A DNA stretch of 64,000 nt from Microvirga alba (GTDB taxonomy: Bacteria > Pseudomonadota > Alphaproteobacteria > Rhizobiales > Beijerinckiaceae): positions 1 to 64,000 of the forward strand of contig NZ_JADQDO010000003.1 of assembly GCF_015694465.1 (NCBI RefSeq), given 5' to 3'. The position numbers were made by a program, and so were the translations under genes. Shown here piece by piece: positions 44,748 through 53,758 of the stretch. A model generated the notes under the pieces. That model did no database searches and was not told the origin of the DNA. It was given only the letters and a program-made list of their open reading frames with translations. Every line of letters starts with the position of its first letter. Positions within the stretch are counted from its first letter, which is position 1.

Positions 44748-45430
44748 GCGCGGACGACACGCCCCATTACCACGGCCATCGCGACCGCCTCCGAGCCCGC
44801 TTCTCGGAGGTCGGCGGCGATGCGATGCCCGATTACGAGCTTCTGGAACTCGTCCTGTTCCGCTCCATCCCGCGCCGGGACGTGAAGCCGATTGCCAAGG
44901 AACTCCTGAAGCGCTTCGGCACCTTCGCCGAGGTGCTCGCCGCCTCCCCTGCCCGGTTGATGGAGGTGGACGGCATCGGCGAGAGCGTCGTCACCGACCT
45001 GAAGATCGTCGAGGCCTCCGCGCGCCGTCTCATCAAGGGCGAGATCGCCAAGAGGCCGGTCCTGTCCTCCTGGACGTCCGTTCTGGATTATTGCCGCGCC
45101 GCCATGGCCTTCATGGACAAGGAGCAGTTCCGCCTGCTCTTCCTCGACAAGCGCAACGCCCTGATCGCCGACGAGGTGCAGCAATCCGGCACCGTCGACC
45201 ACACCCCGGTCTATCCGCGCGAGGTGGTGAAGCGGGCGCTCGAACTCTCCGCCTCGGCTTTGATCTTGGTCCACAATCATCCCAGCGGAGATCCGACCCC
45301 CTCCGCCGCCGACGTCAAAATGACGCGCGAGATCATGGACGTCGCCAAGCCACTCGGCATCACCGTGCACGACCACATCATCGTCGGGCGCGAGGGGCAC
45401 GCGAGCTTGAAGGGTTTGCAGTTGATCTGA
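44744..45430 (+). CDS. radC: RadC family JAB/MPN domain protein
   Basis: 228 residues: helix-hairpin-helix region ([22 protein letters not shown]), then [11 protein letters not shown], and the C-terminal JAB1/MPN metalloprotease-like domain with [14 protein letters not shown], where His-x-His and Asp bind zinc. Named for a supposed DNA-repair role that has since been questioned. Overlaps map by four bases. Confidence 0.95.
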   Translation: MSADDTPHYHGHRDRLRARFSEVGGDAMPDYELLELVLFRSIPRRDVKPIAKELLKRFGTFAEVLAASPARLMEVDGIGESVVTDLKIVEASARRLIKGEIAKRPVLSSWTSVLDYCRAAMAFMDKEQFRLLFLDKRNALIADEVQQSGTVDHTPVYPREVVKRALELSASALILVHNHPSGDPTPSAADVKMTREIMDVAKPLGITVHDHIIVGREGHASLKGLQLI

Positions 45431-45441
45431 GGCTCCTCCTC

Positions 45442-45581
45442 GTCATTCCGGGGCCGCGAAAGCGGAGCCCGGAACCCATGACCGCGAGGGCATTGAGATA
45501 AAGCGCCGCATCAGCGGCGAGATTTTTCGGAACCGTCAGCGTGCCTGGGTTCCGGACTCCGCTGCGCGGCCCCGGAATGAC
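45442..45581. repeat. Interspersed inverted repeat element, copy 3
   Basis: Arms 45442-45478 (GTCATTCCGGG...CCCGGAACCCA) and 45546-45581 (TGGGTTCCGG...CCCGGAATGAC) are imperfect reverse complements. Lies between convergent radC and exoD. Confidence 0.85.
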
Positions 45582-45606
45582 GGCGCGGAGGAAGGCCCGG
45601 AAATCC

Positions 45607-46323
45607 TCAAAAAATACTCTCGATCCCCGACAGGATCGCGTAGACGAAGCCGAGGCTCAACGTCAGGCCGAACGCGCCGATCACCAGCCCACCGATCACC
45701 ACCACGCCGTCACGCTCGACCAGCCCCAAGCCGACGAGGCAGACAGCAAGCCCCATCGGGATCTGTCCGATGAAGGGCGGTGCGAAGAGCAGGCCCAAGG
45801 CCATCACCAGGATGACCGCGCCCATGAGGCGCATGGTCAGCGGCGTATCGAGGAACGTCAGCCGGGGGCGCGAAAAGCGCTCGAGACGGCGGAAGGTCGG
45901 CATCGCGCGTGCGACGGCGCGTTCCACGTCGGTGCGCGCGATGGACCGATTGAGAAGTTGGCTGGGCAGCCACGGCGTCGGGCGGCCGAACATGATCTGA
46001 ATCGCCACGAGCGCGAGCAAAAGACCGCAGACGAGCGGGATGGGCGGCGGCATGGGGAGACAATTCGGCAGCCCGAGCAGCACGACCAGAACCGCGAACG
46101 CGCGGTCCTGAAGCACGGCCATAATATCCCGAACAGTGACGCGCTCGCCCGGCTGGGAGGCCAGGGCAGCCAGGATCTGGGAAGTACGCGCGTTGGAAAA
46201 CAAGGAGCCCTGGCAGGTTCGAGGATGCTCAAGAGAGGCTTCTCTACCCGAGTTGCGCCGCCGGGCCAAGACTTCTTGCTCGATGACTTCTTGCTCGATG
46301 TCCTTAATGAAGGTTGATCTCAC
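45607..46323 (-). CDS. exoD: ExoD family membrane protein
   Basis: 238-residue inner-membrane protein similar to ExoD of Sinorhizobium, where mutants affect exopolysaccharide. Sequence markers are LAALASQPGERVTVRDIMAVLQDRAFAVLVVLLGLPNCLPMPPPIPLVCGL and several more hydrophobic segments. GTG 46323 is the likely start and overlaps the usg stop by 20 bases. The N-terminus contains a tandem 15-base duplication encoding IEQEV twice. Family role is poorly known. Confidence 0.85.
   Translation of the reverse strand: MRSTFIKDIEQEVIEQEVLARRRNSGREASLEHPRTCQGSLFSNARTSQILAALASQPGERVTVRDIMAVLQDRAFAVLVVLLGLPNCLPMPPPIPLVCGLLLALVAIQIMFGRPTPWLPSQLLNRSIARTDVERAVARAMPTFRRLERFSRPRLTFLDTPLTMRLMGAVILVMALGLLFAPPFIGQIPMGLAVCLVGLGLVERDGVVVIGGLVIGAFGLTLSLGFVYAILSGIESIF
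46270..46299. repeat. Tandem 15-base duplication in the exoD 5' end
   Basis: GACTTCTTGCTCGAT occurs twice head-to-tail at 46270-46284 and 46285-46299. The unit is in frame (5 codons), so it lengthens the ExoD N-terminus without breaking it. Confidence 0.8.
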
Positions 46324-46573
46324 CCTCGATCGCGCGGAACTCGGCGGGCCGGATCAATTGGGAGTGGCTGACCCTGACCGAATAAAGCGGCCCGGCCAGT
46401 TCCCGCTGCCAGAAATCGAGAAACTTGAGAAGAACCGGGAACCGAGGCGCCAGGTCGTAATCCTGCCAGATATAGGTTTGCAGGAAGGTCGGATGATCGG
46501 GCATCCGGTACAGGATATTAGCCGTCGTCAGCCCATAACCTTCCAACTGACGAATGAAGTCTTTGGACGCCAT
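46304..46573 (-). CDS. usg: Usg family protein
   Basis: 89-residue protein, a full-length match to the alphaproteobacterial Usg family: FIRQLEGYGLTTANILYRMPDHPTFLQTYIWQDYDLAPRFPVLLKFLDFWQRELAGPLYSVRV. The name comes from its frequent location upstream of trp genes, not from a known function. Here it overlaps exoD instead. Cytoplasmic; function unknown. Confidence 0.9.
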   Translation of the reverse strand: MASKDFIRQLEGYGLTTANILYRMPDHPTFLQTYIWQDYDLAPRFPVLLKFLDFWQRELAGPLYSVRVSHSQLIRPAEFRAIEGEINLH

Positions 46574-46815
46574 AAGACCTCCTCTGCACCAGACGGAGCG
46601 CCCCGTGGGTCACGGCGAGTTCCGATCGAGCGGCGCAGTCATTGCTTGTCCATACTTAAGGTTAAATCATAACCAATATTCGTGGTTCCTGACATTGTGA
46701 TGACGTTCCCGAGAGGAGCAGCAGCCAAGTAACCACCCCGGCAACGACTTACAAACTGCCTATTGAGAGTTCTTTCCCGCCATCGTATGGCCATATTCCG
46801 TTACGGGGGGATGCG

Positions 46816-48276
46816 ATGATCGTTCTTGGCGGCTTGTGCAGGCGGTGGCTGCTCGCGAGTCTTTTGGCCGTCGCGATGTCCGCATGCTCCGGCAATGTGT
46901 CCAACGCGCCCATCAACGAGCCCATCGCCAGCGTGGCCGATCAGAGCGGCTGGCCGCTCGGTCCTGACCAGTTCGGCGCGACCGTCGTCGGCGTGGCCTT
47001 TTCCGGCGGCGGCATGCGGGCCTCGGCGTTTTCCTATGGCGTGCTGAACGAACTCGACCGCTACGAGATCGTCGCGGAAGACGGCCGCCAGCGAATGACC
47101 GACATGATCGATCTCATTTCGGGCGTTTCAGGCGGTTCTGTCACCGCCGCGTATTTCGGTCTGAAAGGTCGCGACGGCCTGCCGATGTTCCGCAGCCGCT
47201 TCCTGGAGCGAAACGCAGAACAGGGCTTCGACACGGATGTGTCCCTCGCGAACGTGCTACGGATCGTGCAGGACGGGGGTGTGAACGACCGCTCCCAGTT
47301 CCCGCGCTGGCTCGACGACAACCTGTTCGAGGGGGCGACTTATGCCGATCTTTTCGCCCGCAAGCGTCCGCTTGTCTGGATCGCGGCCTCGGACATCTAT
47401 AGCCGCGTTCCGTTCGTCTTCGAACCGATCACCTTCAGCACGCTCTGCAGCGACCTCAGCAAGGTCCGCTTGTCGGAGGTCGTCGCCGCCTCCGCGGCCG
47501 TGCCCGGCGTCTTCATTCCCATGAATGTCGAGAACTTCGGTGGGGCGTGCGGTGGCCATGTGCCCATGTGGCTGCAGCGGGGCCTCGCCGATTCCACCGC
47601 TCCTGCGACCTTGCGAGCGAGCGCCGCTGCCATGACGCGCTATCGGAACGATCCGGAGCGGTTCCGGTATGTGAAGCTTCTCGACGGCGGCCTGACGGAC
47701 AATTTCGGCATTCACTCCCTTGCGGTCTCACGCACCAACCGGGATCGGCCCTACATGCCCATGACCGCCGAGCAGGGCGTGCGGGTCAAGCGGTTCCTGT
47801 TCCTCGTCGTCGATGCGGGTCGCGGTCCCGCGGGGCATTGGCCGAAGGAACTCGCCTCGCCCACCGGCACGGAACTGGCCGGAATCGTGACCGATGTCGC
47901 CATCGATTCCGGGGTCTATAAAGGCTACGATTACTTCACGACCATCATGCGCGATTGGCAAAACGATCTTAGGCGCTGGCGCTGTTCGTTGTCCGACGAG
48001 GAGGTCCTGAAAACGCGCGGCAGCCTCAAGGGCTGGAGGTGCTCCGACGTCGTCTTCACGGTGGGACGCGTCTCCTTCGAAGATGCCGGGCCGGAACTGA
48101 AGCAGGAACTCGACAAGGTTCCAACCCGCTTCCAGCTCGATCCCGCCACTCTCGACAAGGTGATCAGTGCAGGTGAAACCGCCTTGCGCAACAACGCGAC
48201 GTTCCGCTCCTTCATGCGCAAAAGCCCCATGCGAATGCTCAGCGCAGCGGCGACCGAGGGCGGAGAAGTGCGTTAG
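46816..48276 (+). CDS. Patatin-like phospholipase lipoprotein
   Basis: 486 residues. Lipoprotein signal LLASLLAVAMSAC with Cys24. Patatin domain: oxyanion GGGMR (64-68), nucleophile GVSGG (103-107, Ser105) and catalytic Asp in LLDGGLTDNFGIHS. Envelope-located lipid acyl hydrolase, different from the cytoplasmic patatin at 23187. The roughly 110-residue C-terminal extension after the patatin core (GYDYFTTIMRDWQNDL onward) has several Cys and Trp. Its stop overlaps the convergent membrane protein gene by 4 bases. Confidence 0.87.
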   Translation: MIVLGGLCRRWLLASLLAVAMSACSGNVSNAPINEPIASVADQSGWPLGPDQFGATVVGVAFSGGGMRASAFSYGVLNELDRYEIVAEDGRQRMTDMIDLISGVSGGSVTAAYFGLKGRDGLPMFRSRFLERNAEQGFDTDVSLANVLRIVQDGGVNDRSQFPRWLDDNLFEGATYADLFARKRPLVWIAASDIYSRVPFVFEPITFSTLCSDLSKVRLSEVVAASAAVPGVFIPMNVENFGGACGGHVPMWLQRGLADSTAPATLRASAAAMTRYRNDPERFRYVKLLDGGLTDNFGIHSLAVSRTNRDRPYMPMTAEQGVRVKRFLFLVVDAGRGPAGHWPKELASPTGTELAGIVTDVAIDSGVYKGYDYFTTIMRDWQNDLRRWRCSLSDEEVLKTRGSLKGWRCSDVVFTVGRVSFEDAGPELKQELDKVPTRFQLDPATLDKVISAGETALRNNATFRSFMRKSPMRMLSAAATEGGEVR

Positions 48277-48599
48277 CGCCGTGATTTAAGGTCGGTGGCT
48301 CTGCGGGCTTCCGAAATGACCGAGATCTCGGCTGTCCGCCTGCGGTGGAGCCGGTTCCAGATCGCGGCAAAGGCCCAGCCGATGACAAAGCCGGCGACGG
48401 TCGTGACGACCACGAGAAGCGCTGCCCGCGTCAGGTCGAAGGGTCCGATCACGTAAATCGGCTGGATGAAATGGATCCAGAGGACGAAATTGATGAGGGG
48501 CTGCGCCCAACCGAGCGCGACGAGCAGGGCCCAGCCCAAGTGCCAAGCGCCGAGCAACACGCCCACGGAGAGTCCAGCTTTCAAGGGGTCTATCCGCAT
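48273..48599 (-). CDS. Small hypothetical membrane protein
   Basis: 108 residues with three hydrophobic segments (ALLVALGWAQPLINFVLWI, a YVIGPF turn, ALLVVVTTVAGFVIGWAFAAIW) and a basic C-tail NRLHRRRTAEISV. Inner-membrane protein of unknown function, similar in layout to small alphaproteobacterial membrane proteins. Convergent with the patatin gene. Confidence 0.75.
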   Translation of the reverse strand: MRIDPLKAGLSVGVLLGAWHLGWALLVALGWAQPLINFVLWIHFIQPIYVIGPFDLTRAALLVVVTTVAGFVIGWAFAAIWNRLHRRRTAEISVISEARRATDLKSRR

Positions 48600-48809
48600 C
48601 CGCTTCTCTCTTCTTCAAGAAGGAATGGTCAATCTAGCGGCCGCTTTCCTTACCTGTATTGAGCAGGATCAACCCGCCCAGCGGCTCACGTGTGAATTTG
48701 GGACGCGGGGGCGCGCGCTTGGGATGGCCCTCGCCTTTTCGTTCACAATGTGGGGGGTGCTGTTGCACCTCGCCCTTGGTCCATTGACCTTGGGAGGCTA
48801 AACCAGGAT

Positions 48810-49658
48810 ATGCGCTTCGCCTTCGCCGGTATCGATTTTCTCGGAGACGTTTTCGAAACTCTGCTCGACAAGGGCTGGGAGCCCGTCAAGCTCTTCAGTC
48901 GCCCCTGCGACGGCATCTATGATTTCAACGACGCTACGGTTGCCCGCGCTCGCGCCCTGAGGATGCCGGTTCAGCTCTCACGCATTCAGCCGGGGGATCT
49001 CGCGAACCTCAAGGCCGTGCGCTGCGACGCCCTCGTGGTGGCAGGCTATCCCTGGCTCATCAAAGGTTGGGAGCGGCATGTTCCCTTCGCCGTCAATTTT
49101 CACCCTTCTCCATTACCGCTCGGGCGCGGCCCCTACCCGCTTTTCCAGGCCGTCCTGGATGCACAGCCCGAATGGGGCATGACTGCCCACGCGCTCGACC
49201 CCACCTTCGACACCGGTCCCATTCTGACGCAGGAGCGCTTCGCGCTGCACCCGCATGAAACGCACGACACGCTTCTCGCCAAATGCCAGATGGCGGCCAA
49301 GGCCGTCGCGGCTCGCCTGGCGGATGACCTGCCCCGGCTATGGGATACGGCGCAGCCGCAGGGACCGGGGATCTACTGGCCCCGCATGACGCAGACCCAG
49401 CGGACCCTCGACTGGTCGCGAAACGTGAGCGACGTGCTGCGGACCATCCGCGCCTTCGGTTCGATCGAGGCCTTCGCGCAAGTCAATTCCCGATACCTCT
49501 ACGTCTGGGACGCGGCCGGCTGGGAGGAGCCCCACCGCTATAACCCCGGGACACTCGTCCATAAGCACCGCAAACATCTCGTCGTCGCGGCGCGCGACGG
49601 TTTCGTGCAATTGACCGGCTGGAGTCCCTATGCGCCCGGCGAAGCAAGACGCACGTAG
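48810..49658 (+). CDS. Formyltransferase-fold protein (Fmt/ArnA-like)
   Basis: 282 residues with the formyl-transfer fold. NFHPSPLPLGRGPYPL holds the catalytic Asn-His-Ser, and LDPTFDTGPILTQERFAL the Asp. The C-terminal region (RTLDWSRNVSDVLRTIRAF...) matches the OB-like domain of methionyl-tRNA formyltransferase and sugar N-formyltransferases. It starts GIDFLGDVFETLLDKGWEPVKLF. It is shorter than Fmt (~310); the substrate is unknown. ATG 48810 is used. Confidence 0.85.
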   Translation: MRFAFAGIDFLGDVFETLLDKGWEPVKLFSRPCDGIYDFNDATVARARALRMPVQLSRIQPGDLANLKAVRCDALVVAGYPWLIKGWERHVPFAVNFHPSPLPLGRGPYPLFQAVLDAQPEWGMTAHALDPTFDTGPILTQERFALHPHETHDTLLAKCQMAAKAVAARLADDLPRLWDTAQPQGPGIYWPRMTQTQRTLDWSRNVSDVLRTIRAFGSIEAFAQVNSRYLYVWDAAGWEEPHRYNPGTLVHKHRKHLVVAARDGFVQLTGWSPYAPGEARRT

Positions 49659-49677
49659 AAACGGCATCCTGTTGATG

Positions 49678-49701
49678 AAAACGGGCCCCCAAGGAGGCCC
49701 G
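49678..49701 (-). terminator. Terminator after RTX gene
   Basis: CGGGCC (49682-49687) pairs with GGCCCG (49696-49701); in minus-strand reading TTTT follows. It lies 26 bases beyond the stop of the RTX protein gene. Confidence 0.6.
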
Positions 49702-49726
49702 CTTCAAAGAGTTAGAGCCGGCGGCG

Positions 49727-51928
49727 CTACACGATAAAAAAGTCGCCGGCTTTCAGCTTCAGGTTCTTGGACAAGGTCGCGATCTGTATCGCCGCTCCTT
49801 TTCCCGAACCGTCCGCATCGTAATAGAGGATGCCCTTCTTGGAGTTGTAAATAATGCGATCGCTCGCATCATGAGCCTCCGCCCCGATCCAGAATGCGCT
49901 CTTGGCGAGAACGCCCTTCTTCGCGATCTTTGAGAAGACTGATTTGGACAACTGGATCGTGTCATCGACAACATTGAAATCGGCGATCTTGTCGAGATTG
50001 GTTTTCGACGCCTTCTTGTTGAACAGGAACACGTCCTTCCCGGCGCCACCGTAGAGAGTGTCGTTGCCAAGGCTTCCGACAAGAGTGTCGTCGCCGGCCA
50101 TACCCTTCAGCGTGTTCTTGCCGGCGTTGCCCTTGATGAAGTTCGCGCCGGAATCGCCTGTGAAAGAGAACGAATCCTTATCCGCTTCAAAAGCGGCGAC
50201 AAGCTTCTCGATGCCTGAGTTTTCCTGCAGCGCGTAGCTGACCTCGGCTTCGACGGTGTCGTAGCCGGATGAATCCGACACTTGGGTGTTGGAGCTGGTG
50301 ACCTTGAAGGTGTCGTTTCCACCGCCGCCGATGAGCGTATCGGCGCCGCCGCCGCCGATCAGCACATTGTCGCCGTCGTTTCCGGTGAGCTTATTGGCTC
50401 CGGTGTTTCCGGTCAGGGTGATCGGCGCTGTCCCAGGAGCGGCTGTCAGGGCCTCGATCGCTGTTACCACCTGGAGATGAGTGTCGACCGGCACGACAAC
50501 CGTGTCGAAGCCGCCATTGAATTCCTCGACGATGACGTCGGCGAGGGTGTCGACGATGTAGGTGTCGTCGCCCGGGCCCCCATTCAGCGTATCCAGGCCT
50601 GGTCCCCCGTCGAGGGTGTCGTTGCCGCCTTCACCGTAGAGCTGATCGTTGCCTGCTCCCCCGCTGAGGAAATCATCGAAGGCCGAGCCGACATAGTGAT
50701 CGTCCTGGCTGGTGCCGGCGAGGACGATTCCCTTGGAGCGCGGATCGAGAAACTGGGCGCTGACTCCCACGGCATCGACGTCACGTCCGCTTTCATCGAG
50801 CCATGTCGCGATCAGGCGACCATCGGCCATGGTGGCGAGAGCGGGGAGAGCCTTGTCCCCCATGACATTTTGCGGACTGACGAGGACATCGCTGCCGACA
50901 CGTTGACCCGCACCGTTGAAGATGGCCGCACGGATATCCCATTGGCCCGCATTCTTGGGGTTTGTGTAGGTCACCGAGAACCCACCGTCGTCGAGTGCGG
51001 TCACCCCGACACGATCGCCGATCCACTCTTTACCCAGGACGATCTGGTTGACGGCGATCTCGCCGGAGGCCGCCTCGCCGTTCGCCTTGAAGATCTTGGC
51101 TTTGACAACCTGAACACCGGCTGCAGAGTACTGCGTCCAAACGGCAACGAACCGTCCGTCGCTCAGAAGTGTGCCAGAAGGGCTAAAAGCGCCCCCACCG
51201 GTCGCAAATGACGATATGGCGAACTCGGGCAAACCAGCGACGGGGGCTCCGCTGCCGTCAAAGATCCGGCCGCGGATCGAAACGTTCGAGGCATCAGCAT
51301 CCCCCTCCGCGAAAAGGGCAACGTAACCGCTTCGCAGACCGATAATGTGAGCGGCCCCGTGGCCCTTGGCCAAATTGGAATTGACGACACCGTCATTGTC
51401 GCCCACCGGCCTAAGGCCCGCGTCGAAGATCCGAGACCTGATCTGGGGAAGTGCGGTGCTGAAATCCGTATAGGTCACCGCAAAGCCGCCATTCGAAAGC
51501 GCGGCGATGGAGGTATAGATTTGGTCGGCCGCCTTCGTGGTATTGACCTGAAAGTCCGCGCCGACAGCGGTGCCATTGGCCTTGAACACGCGGGCGCGAA
51601 TGCCCCATCCATCCTCGCCGCCAGCGCCGCTGTGATCCTCCCAGCTCACGACAAAGCGGCCGTCATTGAGAACGGTGATCGCGGGAGAGCCCTGGTCGTT
51701 GGCGACGGTGCTGTTGACCGCAAACTCGGACCCCCGTTTGGTCCCGTCCGCGTTGAAGATCTGCCCCCGCAACTCCGCCGTATACTCGGTTCCGGTGGTC
51801 GGTTGCCGATCCTCCCAGACGGCGACGAAGCTCCCGTCCTTGAAGGTTGCTACGCAGGGAAAGGTTTGCGCCCCGGCGGTCGTGGTGTTGACCGCGAACT
51901 CCGGACCCCAGAGACTTGGAAACGGCAT
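49727..51928 (-). CDS. Large RTX-type secreted calcium-binding protein with seven N-terminal repeats
   Basis: 733 residues without a Sec signal peptide, as for type I secreted proteins. Residues 1-390 hold about seven repeats of 55-60 residues, each with EFAVN-like and DGRFVAVW-like strands, which could form a seven-bladed propeller. RTX nonapeptides follow in groups (GGAGNDQLYGEGGNDTLDGG at about 420-460, GNDGDNVLIGGGGADTLIGG near 530, and AGDDTLVGSLGNDTLYGGAG near 620). The C-terminus (KNLKLKAGDFFIV) carries the hydrophobic end used as a type I secretion signal. No ABC or HlyD transporter gene is adjacent. ATG 51928 follows GGAGTTTC. Confidence 0.9.
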   Translation of the reverse strand: MPFPSLWGPEFAVNTTTAGAQTFPCVATFKDGSFVAVWEDRQPTTGTEYTAELRGQIFNADGTKRGSEFAVNSTVANDQGSPAITVLNDGRFVVSWEDHSGAGGEDGWGIRARVFKANGTAVGADFQVNTTKAADQIYTSIAALSNGGFAVTYTDFSTALPQIRSRIFDAGLRPVGDNDGVVNSNLAKGHGAAHIIGLRSGYVALFAEGDADASNVSIRGRIFDGSGAPVAGLPEFAISSFATGGGAFSPSGTLLSDGRFVAVWTQYSAAGVQVVKAKIFKANGEAASGEIAVNQIVLGKEWIGDRVGVTALDDGGFSVTYTNPKNAGQWDIRAAIFNGAGQRVGSDVLVSPQNVMGDKALPALATMADGRLIATWLDESGRDVDAVGVSAQFLDPRSKGIVLAGTSQDDHYVGSAFDDFLSGGAGNDQLYGEGGNDTLDGGPGLDTLNGGPGDDTYIVDTLADVIVEEFNGGFDTVVVPVDTHLQVVTAIEALTAAPGTAPITLTGNTGANKLTGNDGDNVLIGGGGADTLIGGGGNDTFKVTSSNTQVSDSSGYDTVEAEVSYALQENSGIEKLVAAFEADKDSFSFTGDSGANFIKGNAGKNTLKGMAGDDTLVGSLGNDTLYGGAGKDVFLFNKKASKTNLDKIADFNVVDDTIQLSKSVFSKIAKKGVLAKSAFWIGAEAHDASDRIIYNSKKGILYYDADGSGKGAAIQIATLSKNLKLKAGDFFIV

Positions 51929-51947
51929 GGGCGGAAACTCCTGAAAC

Positions 51948-51967
51948 TAATACGTTGTATCGTATTA
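51948..51967. promoter_or_regulatory. Palindrome upstream of RTX gene
   Basis: TAATACGTTGTATCGTATTA: perfect 7-base arms with 6-base spacer, 20 bases upstream of the RTX start codon and just before its ribosome binding site. A good candidate operator. No regulator is encoded nearby. Confidence 0.5.
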
Positions 51968-52025
51968 TTTGAGGAGTTGGACCGGCCTGACAAGCCAATC
52001 CGGTGAAATTCGGTGGAAATTTCGC

Positions 52026-52553
52026 CTAAAGACTACGGTAAAGTCTGCCCTGATAGACGAGAGCCTGCCTCGTCTCGCCGAGGCGGATGCCGATGATGCT
52101 GCCGATGAGCACGTGATGGGTGGCGACGATCCGCGCCTCCGTCAGACGGCAATCGAAGGCAACGAGGCTGGTTGCCAACAAGGGCGCGCCGAGCGCGGAA
52201 CGCTCCCATTGCCCGACAGTAAAGCGATCCTGCCCGTGAAGATTCTTCCGTCCCGCGAAAACATCGGCCAAAGCGGCATCGGCGGCGCTGAGCGTGTTGA
52301 CGCAGAACACCTCGTTCGCGAGGAGCGCCTGAGCTGACCGGCCCGACGTGTTGACGCAGACCAGCAGCGTGGCCGGACTGTCCGTCACGGGCGTGACCGC
52401 CGTCGCCGTGAACCCCGCCCGCCCCGCCGGACCGTCCGTCGTGACCACATGCACCGCCGCAGCGACCCGGCTCATGCCCTCCCGAAAGAGGGTTGCGTCG
52501 GGACCGGAAGCGCCCATGCGAGCGTCGTCTGGATTGGGGTGAGTCTTCAACAT
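52026..52553 (-). CDS. Flavin reductase, RutF-like
   Basis: 175-residue FMN reductase of the split-barrel family. REGMSRVAAAVHVVTTDGPAGRAGFTATAVTPVTDSPATLLVCVNTSGRSAQALLANEVFCVNTLSA is the family core, and H in GRKNLHGQDRF is also conserved. Probably supplies reduced FMN to a monooxygenase. ATG 52553 (MLKTHPNPDD) is chosen; a longer frame to 52613 runs into the promoter region. It is divergent from the liv operon. Confidence 0.88.
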   Translation of the reverse strand: MLKTHPNPDDARMGASGPDATLFREGMSRVAAAVHVVTTDGPAGRAGFTATAVTPVTDSPATLLVCVNTSGRSAQALLANEVFCVNTLSAADAALADVFAGRKNLHGQDRFTVGQWERSALGAPLLATSLVAFDCRLTEARIVATHHVLIGSIIGIRLGETRQALVYQGRLYRSL

Positions 52554-52826
52554 CGGTTTTCTGAGAAAGCGTCTCCCACCCTTTCGGGCGGAGCGCAAGA
52601 CCATGGATCGCATATGGTCGCGATCAGGAATTTTTGAAACTGTCTCCCGGCTCGATCCGCCCTAATTCCATCAACGCGGCTGATAGGAAACTTAACGGAA
52701 GATTGTCGAACACTATCCGGTTTGCTAGACACCCCCACCTTACGTCCGGCTTGGCCTCGATCCCACATCGTGCTTTGCTGAGGCGTTTCCCAATAATGAC
52801 CCCATCCAGAGGGGCAAGGGCAGGAC

Positions 52827-53747
52827 ATGGATATATTTGTGCAGCAGCTCATAAACGGGCTGACGCTGGGGTCGATCTACGGCCTCATCGCTATTGGTTA
52901 CACGATGGTGTTCGGCATCATCGGCATGGTGAACTTCGCCCACGGCGACGTCTTCATGCTCTCGGCTTTCATCGCGCTGATCTTCTTTCTGATCCTGACC
53001 ACATGGCTCGGGATTTCGTCCGTGGCGTTGGCGCTCCTGATCGTGCTCGTCATCGCGATGGTGCTGACCTCCCTCTGGGGCTGGGCCATCGAGCGGATCG
53101 CCTACCGGCCCCTGCGCGGCTCCTTTCGCCTGGCCCCGCTGATCTCGGCCATCGGCGTCTCGATCTTCCTCTCGAACTTCGTCCAGGTCGCGCAAGGAGC
53201 GCGCAACAAGCCGACGCCGCCGATGATTCGCGACGTGATCGTGCTTTTCCAGGGCGAGAACGGCTACAATGTCGCGCTGTCCTACAAGCAGATCATCATC
53301 ATGGCCACGACGGCGGTGCTTCTCACCATCTTCTGGTACCTGGTTCAGAAGACCTCCCTCGGACGCGCGCAGCGCGCCTGCGAGCAGGACCGCAAGATGG
53401 CTGCGCTTCTCGGCATCAACGTGGACCGCACGATCTCATTGACCTTCGTCATCGGCGCGGCTTTGGCCGCGGTCGCGGGAACCCTGTATTTGCTCAATTA
53501 TGGCGTCGTGAGCTTCAACGACGGCTTCGTGCCGGGTGTGAAGGCCTTTACGGCGGCGGTTCTGGGCGGCATCGGCTCCCTGCCGGGCGCGGTTCTCGGC
53601 GGTCTGATCATCGGTCTCATCGAGACCTTCTGGTCGGCCTATTTCTCGATCGAATACAAGGACGTGGCGGCCTTTTCGATCCTCGCCATCGTGTTGATCT
53701 TCATGCCTTCCGGTATCCTCGGACGGCCTGAAGTCGAAAAAGTCTAA
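52827..53747 (+). CDS. livH: Branched-chain amino acid ABC transporter permease LivH
   Basis: 306-residue inner-membrane permease, one of two. [33 protein letters not shown] is the classic LivH start, and the cytoplasmic coupling loop [37 protein letters not shown] contacts the ATPase. First gene of the liv operon (HMGF, DUF6867, substrate binder). livM follows with 11 bases. Confidence 0.96.
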   Translation: MDIFVQQLINGLTLGSIYGLIAIGYTMVFGIIGMVNFAHGDVFMLSAFIALIFFLILTTWLGISSVALALLIVLVIAMVLTSLWGWAIERIAYRPLRGSFRLAPLISAIGVSIFLSNFVQVAQGARNKPTPPMIRDVIVLFQGENGYNVALSYKQIIIMATTAVLLTIFWYLVQKTSLGRAQRACEQDRKMAALLGINVDRTISLTFVIGAALAAVAGTLYLLNYGVVSFNDGFVPGVKAFTAAVLGGIGSLPGAVLGGLIIGLIETFWSAYFSIEYKDVAAFSILAIVLIFMPSGILGRPEVEKV

Positions 53748-53758
53748 GGAGCACCCCC

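Noticed and set aside
46661..46675. GGTTAAATCATAACC between usg and the patatin lipoprotein gene
   Set aside because: Considered as a CtrA site, but the spacing does not fit TTAA-N7-TTAA; kept only as a short palindrome.
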